Shown one piece after another: positions 57,227 to 64,000 of a stretch of 64,000 bases of DNA. A program made the position numbers and the translations under genes. Origin of the DNA: Fasciola hepatica (lineage: Eukaryota; Platyhelminthes; Trematoda; Plagiorchiida; Fasciolidae); the NCBI GenBank assembly GCA_948099385.1, contig CANUEZ040000140.1, forward strand, positions 2,542,001 to 2,606,000. Reading direction: 5' to 3'. How positions within the stretch are numbered: the stretch's first letter is position 1; every line of letters begins with the position of its first letter. The notes under the pieces are model-generated. The model was not told the origin of the DNA, did no database searches, and was given only the letters and a program-made list of their open reading frames with translations.

Positions 57227-59035
57227 ATGGCGTCCGATGCTGCGGGTAACGCTGTGGTTGATGATTCTGGAACATTCGCTCGTTTGGTTCGTGATGAGTA
57301 CACAAGTCTTTCAGATTTTGCTATCGATTTTCGTGCTTTTCAGGGGGAAACCGTGACCTCCTTTTATATTTATGATAGTGAAAGTGGTTCAAAGTGGCTG
57401 CACTTGCATCCCGGTGCCTTTCCGAAATCGCTTCCTTATTATCGTGTAAGGCGCTGTTGCTTTCACAACCGAAGGCCTCAGATGGCTGCCACAAGATGAG
57501 TTTTGTGGTGTTGATGTGTAACAATTCCCCAGATACCGTAATACCCATTGTCCTGCATTTTTATTGCCCGTGCTGACGGATCTCGGTACAAGTTGGTGCA
57601 CAGGTGTCTGTAGCATAACCACAATTTTCATCTGTTCATTGGCAAGATTTATGCTAAGAATAAGAGACTGACTGCAGATCAGGAGACAGAGTTTGCCAGA
57701 ATTATGGAAGCTTTTCAAAATGCCAGCGAAATACTTACGCACGCTTGAAACAATTTCAACACGTTCTTCACGGTGAGAGATCTGCACGCTTTGAGGACCA
57801 GACAAATGCATCTCGATGTGTGGTCGGATGCATTGATGACAAAAAAGGTTGTAGAAGGCAACGGTGATTTGCTTATCGTGTCGGAGGACGAAACGGTGAG
57901 GTATGTTTTCTACGTGCCTCATTCAGTGAAACCGTTAGTGGCTAGGTATTGTGAGGCGGAGCTGGCTGATGCAAAGCATCAGTCAAACCGGGGGGTACGT
58001 TTTATGGCAAGCCATGTTCATAGATGAGAAAGGTTTAGGTAGGCCTTTTTATGCGCCTTCTTATGCGGCTTGCTGGCTTTGCCAGTGAAGCCGTTCAAAA
58101 GCACATAAGTAGGCATGTCGTTCGAGATGTTAGTCCCCAGTCTGGTCGTTGGAGTGTTCACCATGTGCGGATCTGCGCGGTTATGGCAACCATGGGGGGT
58201 AAATCCAGACTGCACTTACCCCTTTTTGAGCAGTGGTTGCTGCCATGTAGCCACCTTATTGCCGTTGCCGCCGCCACTGAGTACGACTTATACAGACTAC
58301 CTTTCGGTCGTTGCGCTACGGAGATGGACAGCTACAGCACTCCTGTCTTGCCTGTACCGGTGAAAGTGACGGCAGTAGAAAATTCGGACAGAATTAGTCC
58401 CAGTAAATGTTGTCAATAAGAGAGGAGTTGGGGAAAGACATTGCTTCAGCCATAAACAGTTTGGGGTGCACTATGTTCACGGAACTAGTACCTCACTTGA
58501 GATAGTTGGCTGGAATATAAGGTTCAGGCAAGGGTGTGGAGTTATTTTTTACGGACGAGGAGCAAAATACAAGTGTAACTTTAAGTAATGGCACGCTAGT
58601 TGCTAAGTTTATCGGCAACGCACCTAGGAGAATCTTTCCTCGTAGAAGAAATGCTGAACCAGTTTCGAGCACATCACCGTACAAGGCAGTCCAACCGCCT
58701 TCAAACGTAAGGCTGCCCTGAAGCTTAGAAATACAGATGATGCAGATTTTCAAATCACTGGTAACCCTTTTCAGATGTACAGTTCCGACAGCTTAAGACA
58801 ACGTCATCGGCACAGTGTAGAGCACATTAGAAAAGGAAACTTTTCAACGTGGCCAGTTCACCCATATGTCAAGAAGTTTGCAGCTTCTGTCTCCTGGAAT
58901 ATCCCTTGGTGGACCTGAACAAAACGACCAATTGGGCCCAATGCTGCGGGTGCACTCGGTGGGCATATTTCCAGTGCGCCAGTTTTTGAAACGAAGAGAA
59001 CAACTTCTGTGTACTTTGGATGTCGTAGCCACGTA
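57227..59035 (+). mobile_element. MULE-type DNA transposon relic with SWIM and PHD-like segments
   Basis: Broken plus-strand frames run in the order of trematode MULE transposases. The N-terminal DNA-binding (FAR1/FLYWCH-like) region has SLSDFAIDFRAFQGETVTSF, then a CCFH cluster and NHNFHLFIGKIYAKNKRLT. A transposase core start has LDVWSDALMTKKVVEGNG, RYVFYVPHSVKPLVARY and a degraded DAKHQSNRGVRFMASHV (usually DATHxTNxxxYxLxSxM). A SWIM-like segment WLLPCSHLIAVAAATEYD follows near 58230, and a C-terminal Cys-rich QCCGCTRWAYFQCA near 58940. Many stops. The terminal inverted repeats were not found. Confidence 0.6.
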
Positions 59036-59261
59036 AGCGACACAAGATTCAAAAGCACTAAATAGCTTTTTTGTACCTTGGAACTAGCAAGAGAGAGGGG
59101 GGAGGGTACTCCTTCGGTCGAGTCTTGAGCAATTGACCCACTCGGTCGAGTCGTGAGGAAAACCATCATTCATTGGATAACCTCAGGGGTGCCGAGCACA
59201 AACATTTTCCAGCTGGAACTATCCAGTTTATCTTTGGCTCACCTCACGACCCTCTCTTGGG

Positions 59262-59496
59262 TTAAATAATTAAATAAAAACTTTCCAACTCACTTCTCCG
59301 CGTTTTTGTTGCCTTTCGGCACACTTCGGAACTTTTGGTTCGTTGCCCGTTCCCTAGGCCACCAGCTGTGGGCGGTTCACAAGTGTACTTGTAGTAAAAG
59401 TCATACGAGACCGAAAGAGCTTCAGTACGGTTAGTCCAGCTACTGACAGCGGTGGTTTCTTCGGTTTCACGGAAAAATTTCCATGTGGTAAGTATA
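59262..59496 (-). other. Unidentified open frame beside simple-sequence DNA
   Basis: Minus-strand frame with [20 protein letters not shown], then [13 protein letters not shown] and EVCRKATKTRRSELESF. It looks more coding-like than its surroundings but has no Met within the non-repetitive part and no recognised domain. It could be an exon or a TE remnant of the neighbouring MULE. Confidence 0.25.
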
Positions 59497-60195
59497 TATA
59501 TATATGTATATATGAATATGCGTGCATATATGTATGTATATATATATGTGCACACACGTATGTGTAAATACAAGGATATATACACATATATACATATATA
59601 CAAAGACATATATACATCTACTTCTGTAAGGATGTACTTCACTATAAGTGCATATGTATACCCTTGTAGCAGAACCGTTCACATCGGTTTTCGTTTCGTT
59701 TGTTTAGTAGACTTTTTACACCGATCAACAATTAATTGATACGAAGGAAATGAACGATGACAGTAATGTGCGACGTTTCGTTGGCTTATCATTTAAACAT
59801 ACCCATACATATGTTCATACATATGAATTCATGTGCGCATATTATTGTATACGTATACGCCAATAAACATATATGTATACAGATTTTCCCTACAAGCGGT
59901 TATATACAGGTATATGCAGGTATGGATATATACACATACATACACATATATACATAAGTATATATGCACATATAAATGAATAGTTATTTCCATATATAAG
60001 TATGCTTACACGTGTAAGTAAATGCACGAAAATGAATATGCATGCATATAAGTACGTGTACATATACGGACTTACACATGCGTGTACGCATATGCAACTA
60101 TAAGTACATATTTATACATGCATATATATATGTGCATATGTATATTTATTTACTTATGCACGTACGCGCATATGTATACGCACATACGTATACAG
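59490..60195. repeat. AT-rich simple-sequence region (TATA/TACA/CATA motifs)
   Basis: About 700 bases dominated by TATATATG, TACATA, GCATATATG and CACATA units. Apparent open frames here (MYICVYI-type translations) are artefacts of the repeat. Confidence 0.85.
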
Positions 60196-60689
60196 AGGGT
60201 CACACTTTCTGGCAACAACGGTTTCCTCTACATTTACTAGAAAATAGCGTGGTTTCATTTATCACAGTCACTTCGGGGCTTTCAACGTCGCCCGTTAGCA
60301 GTTATCGTGAGTTGTATCTTAGCAGTTATCGTGCAATGAACAATTCACCAAAATAGATATTGTTTGTCGCATGTGTTCGAAAGACGCGCCAAAAGTATCC
60401 TTTTTCCGCGCCGGTATGTTTAGTTTATACCCTGAGGGCTATTGGAGAACTCAAACCACGCGGAAGATAACAAGGTTAACTGTTCGGTTCGGCTTGCGCA
60501 GGAGGAAAGGGACCGAGATCAATCGCGCGTCCGGATCGCTGTGTTGTTGGCAAATTCCCTCGGCTCCCAACGCCACGTGTTAGATGTTTTGTCTCAAAGA
60601 CAGTATTTGTGAGGCAGTGTCAACTTCAGAGACATAAGTTCATTGACAAAAATACCAGGGGCTCATTATCTCAACCCTCGTTCACACAA

Positions 60690-63600
60690 CTAGCTCGGGG
60701 AACGTTGGGTTTCATCACGAATCTAAGGTCTTCTTGAAAGTTGGTACACAGTTGCGTCCAACAGCATCCTCTGACAGTCTATTCCACATAAGTACCATCC
60801 TACTGGTAGAAAAAAACCCGTAAGCCTAGCCTCGAGTATGCCCTCGGCTGCTGAAGGCTGTGTCCCCTTGTGCCGCCATCAGGGGTATAAATAAACAAAA
60901 CCCTCAATGTCTGTACCCGAAAGACCCTTTGTCACTTTCGTTTAGTTACATCGGCCTCTATTCCGCTCCGAAGAAAAGAGATTAAGATCCTCTAGACGCT
61001 GGGCTTAAGATTTCGCCTGCTGACGGGTGATCATTTCAGCTGCAACCGGCTGCTTTCTCCTTCCGAGCACTCCTTATCCTTGTGATAATTGGAAGCCCAT
61101 GCCTGCACAGAGTAATCCAGAAGAGGTAGCAACAAAACCTTGTAAAACGTGAAGAAGACCTGTGGTTTTTGCTCGCGATAGTATTGCATAACCTAGTTGA
61201 TTCCCCTCTGGCCATAATGGCAGCTCTCTGGCAATGCCTCGAAGGATCTAAGTCCTGTATAACTGTCACACTTGAGTCTTTCACCTCCGATACTCTCTGA
61301 AACGGAATACTGCCCGTTTCGTCTAACTCAGCTGTCAGGACCTGGCATGGGGCGAGATTCAGTAGTAAACCCCATCGTTCTCCCCATCTCACCATAGCAT
61401 TTATATCCTGTGCTTGATCGCTTCCCGCTTTCCTCACACCATCTCCAAAGATGAAACAATAGTTGCCCAATTCTTCGCCAGGTCTTTTACATAAAAGAGG
61501 AAAAGCAAAGGCCTGAGTACTGAACTGTGTGGCACACCGCTGATAAACTTCTCCGGAATCGGCAGACAATCAAACCGAGTCAAGTAAATGTTCAGCGCAC
61601 CCCGGTGGATGAATATTCAACCAAACATAGCTATACCCACAGCAGTTGCTGGAAGAAATTCTGCAGATACACCATAAAAAAGCGGTGTTAAGAAACGGTT
61701 CACGAGCTGAGACTATAAACGTTGTCTGAGTTAAGCTTCGATGCTTGCTGGGTTACATAAGAATCGGGCTACTTGAGGGACAACGGAGGACCTGCAGGCG
61801 GTCGTGTGCACACAAATCATTTTATGAGTGTTGCGGGTGGAAGACGAGGAAGCACAAACGCTGAGGTCCATGTGAAGCTGGTGAAGTGAGTCACTTTGAA
61901 TTCTCCAGGTGAATCTTTTGCGCTTTTTATGGTGTTGAGTTACGATGGGGTCTGTGAGGTCTTTACGGGGAATACCACTGGCATGGGATAAGTGCCTCAG
62001 AGACTCTTTTTACGGTGAAGTGTTTGGCAGGTGGTCTAAGAAAGAGGACTGGAGGAAAATATAGCCAGTGGCGTTGCATACGCTCAAGGACAAAACGTTG
62101 TCTGATGAAAAGGGACACAAACTTTGCTTTCAGATGCAAAACGTAGTAGGTTTGTTTTCTCAATTTTGTGAAAAGGTGGGAAATATTTTCAATCCAACAA
62201 AGGTCAATGGTGATTGTAATCCCAAGTTATTTACTGATAGTTGGCGACGAACGGAGGTGCTTCCTGCGGGAACGTCTGGAAAGGGTTCCAGGAAGTTAAC
62301 ACTTTCGGCCCTTTGAGAAGAGAAGAGACAACATCCGAGCATTTATAGGGATTGGGGTCTGGGTTAAGGGCCTTGGACCAGTGGTCACTATCTAAGAGAC
62401 TAGATTGGAGCTCAGGGGTAGCTGATGAGTCAGAATGGTGTGACCATCATTTGCACACTCTACGATGAAGAAAGGGTCACTGACAGCCACGGAAGAAATG
62501 CAGGCGGAGAATGAAAATGAGGAAAGTGTAATGGCCAGATTGAAGGCCGCCATCCTATTGTTCGTTTGGAGTAGGTGTTGGTGCCTTTGATACTATTATC
62601 GAGCCTCGGCTCTTGGAGTTTTTCCTTTTGTGCTCTTGCAGATCACACACACGCTACCCTTGTCGGGAAAGCATTGCCCCTGCAAGGTACAAGAGGATTT
62701 CCCCCTGTAGCACGCCTTGGTTAAAGCAGATGGAAGAGGTCCTGCCCCCTTACCTTGTAAACTTTTGCCGATTGGAGAAATAATCAGACAGAAGTCTGAT
62801 GTGAGGGTTGTATTCCTTCAACAGAGAGTGTGTAGGGAAGCTTTCGCCTATTACCACTGTTAACTGCGTCACTCCAATCCAGGAAGCAGGTACGCACAAT
62901 GCCTGATTACCTGCCCAGCGGTGACAAGACATTGCGAGTCAAGGAAGCAGTATCATCCAAGGTAGAGCGAGAGCGGTGGTAAGAGAACCGGTTTGTTTCT
63001 CGTACGGTCAGTTCACGGGACAGTTCCGGGAGTGATAAATTCTAAAACACCTTTGGTGCGATGGAGACAATCGGAAGGAATTTTGCCGCTTTTCTTGGGC
63101 ACATATGTCATGGACGCTGATCTCTAACAGTCGGGAATCTTCTTGCACTACAACGATCAAATAACGCCGTCATGACTGGTGTGATCACTTGTGCCCGTTG
63201 CTTAAGTGCAACTGCGAGAAGACTACCCGGTCTGTGGGATTTTTTGCTCTTGGGGTTTGATAGCTCTTTCTAAACAGTCTGAGAGGATACGTTGTAAGAG
63301 GTGGAACTGGTTAGACTGCGACAAGATAGAACGTTAGTACAACTGAGCAACAAGGGGCAGGATTACCTGTTGAAGTAGAGTTTTAGATCCCCAACACTAA
63401 GGTTTGAGGATCAGCTTTTTGTGGGGGCACCACTCAAATGTTTGACAGACATCCAAAGTTATTGACGATTATTGTCAGTGAGAACACATGACTGCATACG
63501 CTTTTCAGCCTGCGGACTTTTGACGTGACTGATGGAAGAAAGGATATCCACTGCGCGATAGTCTCCATTTTTGCAAGCACTTTCTTTCCTACTGCTCAAC

Positions 63601-64000
63601 TTTATGAGGACCGGAGAGGGAAGTCGGTCATTACGGACGTATATGGTCTTCAGTGGACAACACATATCATAGCGAAAGTTCAAGTAACCGGTGAGGTGTT
63701 CACGGAATACAATGGAGTCTTGGTGGCTGAAGATGTCGAAGCCAGTCTGCTCGATTGTAGCTTGAAGTCTTTGTAGGTTTCCTGAATCAAATCGATGTAT
63801 TTTGCCCTTCAGGTTGCCACGGCGGGTGAAAGTTCTTTGGTTACTGAAGTTACAGATCATACGAGATAACAAAACTACGGCGTGGTCTGACGTCCCTGGG
63901 GGAGACCTACGTGAGGCCCGGACAACAGCGTGGTTGTTTGTGGAACGCAAACCACGGTGGGTCTCAGTCCCGGTGAGGAAATTTGTGGTGTTTTTTGGGA
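60690..64000 (-). mobile_element. CR1-like non-LTR retrotransposon D, decayed, running off the window
   Basis: Minus strand: end of an endonuclease (PPGTSDHAVVLLS near 63890) and pre-RT linker (63459-63950), heavily broken RT (63400-61570, with pieces such as WSDAVNSGNRRKLP near 62860), then an open frame 61036-61569 with SDQAQDINAMVRWGERWGL, NLAPCQVLTAEL and RHCQRAAIMA, and C-terminal remnants to about 60690 (LEDLNLFSSERNRG). The YADD block is degraded (IFGDG). The 5' end lies beyond the window. Confidence 0.65.

Noticed and set aside
59262..60356. Several YICVYI-type open frames in 59.3-60.4 kb
   Set aside because: Artefacts of TATA/TACA simple-sequence DNA. Only the non-repetitive 59262-59496 part is kept, as an unknown.

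Overview
The window reads as nuclear DNA of a flatworm, most likely a digenean trematode. Short, well-formed coding exons with GT/AG borders sit in a sea of decayed retroelements: RTE-clade (SR2-like) and CR1-like non-LTR elements, a CsRn1-like Ty3/Gypsy element, a Penelope-like GIY-YIG fragment, tRNA-derived SINEs, a MULE relic and long (TA)n and (AAT)n arrays. Nothing bacterial is present: no operons, ribosome binding sites or CRISPR. The species cannot be fixed from sequence alone. Coordinates of decayed repeats are approximate (tens of bases) and no alignment was run.

Host gene 1 (minus strand, 43429 to 17419) is a complete pyridoxine-5'-phosphate oxidase (PNPO, vitamin B6 salvage). It has six exons that join in perfect phase to about 236 codons. 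The 711-bp coding sequence is spread over 26 kb, because four of its five introns are filled with transposons; the remaining intron is only 47 bp.

Host gene 2 (plus strand, about 1972 to 6467, perhaps to 9590) is a plexin-domain-containing (PLXDC/TEM7)-like membrane protein. Exons for part of a nidogen-like domain, an 8-cysteine PSI domain, a roughly 350-residue Thr/Ser mucin-like stalk and one transmembrane helix can be joined in phase. Its 5' exons and one middle exon are not resolved. A possible third gene (minus strand, 182-830) is seen only as two unidentified exon-like segments.

Layout: 0-2 kb, possible minus-strand exons; 2-9.6 kb, PLXDC-like gene; 10.3-13.3 kb, two opposed Gypsy fragments; 13.3-16.7 kb, RTE copy 1; 17.4-43.4 kb, PNPO with its introns holding RTE family 2, a Penelope-like foldback with hammerhead-like motifs, RTE copy 2, a CsRn1-like Gypsy, RTE family 3, SINEs and RTE copy 3 with a nested insertion; 43.7-45.0 kb, an unrecognised inverted and tandem repeat family; 45-55 kb, three CR1-like elements in a row on the minus strand with a possible solo LTR between two of them; 57.2-59.0 kb, MULE relic; 59.5-60.2 kb, AT-rich simple sequence; 60.7-64 kb, a fourth CR1-like element running off the window.

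The strongest candidate for something unusual is the Penelope-like foldback (21365-22340). Both inverted arms carry a compact hammerhead-ribozyme-like fold in which the core C3-G8 pair is replaced by U3-A8.
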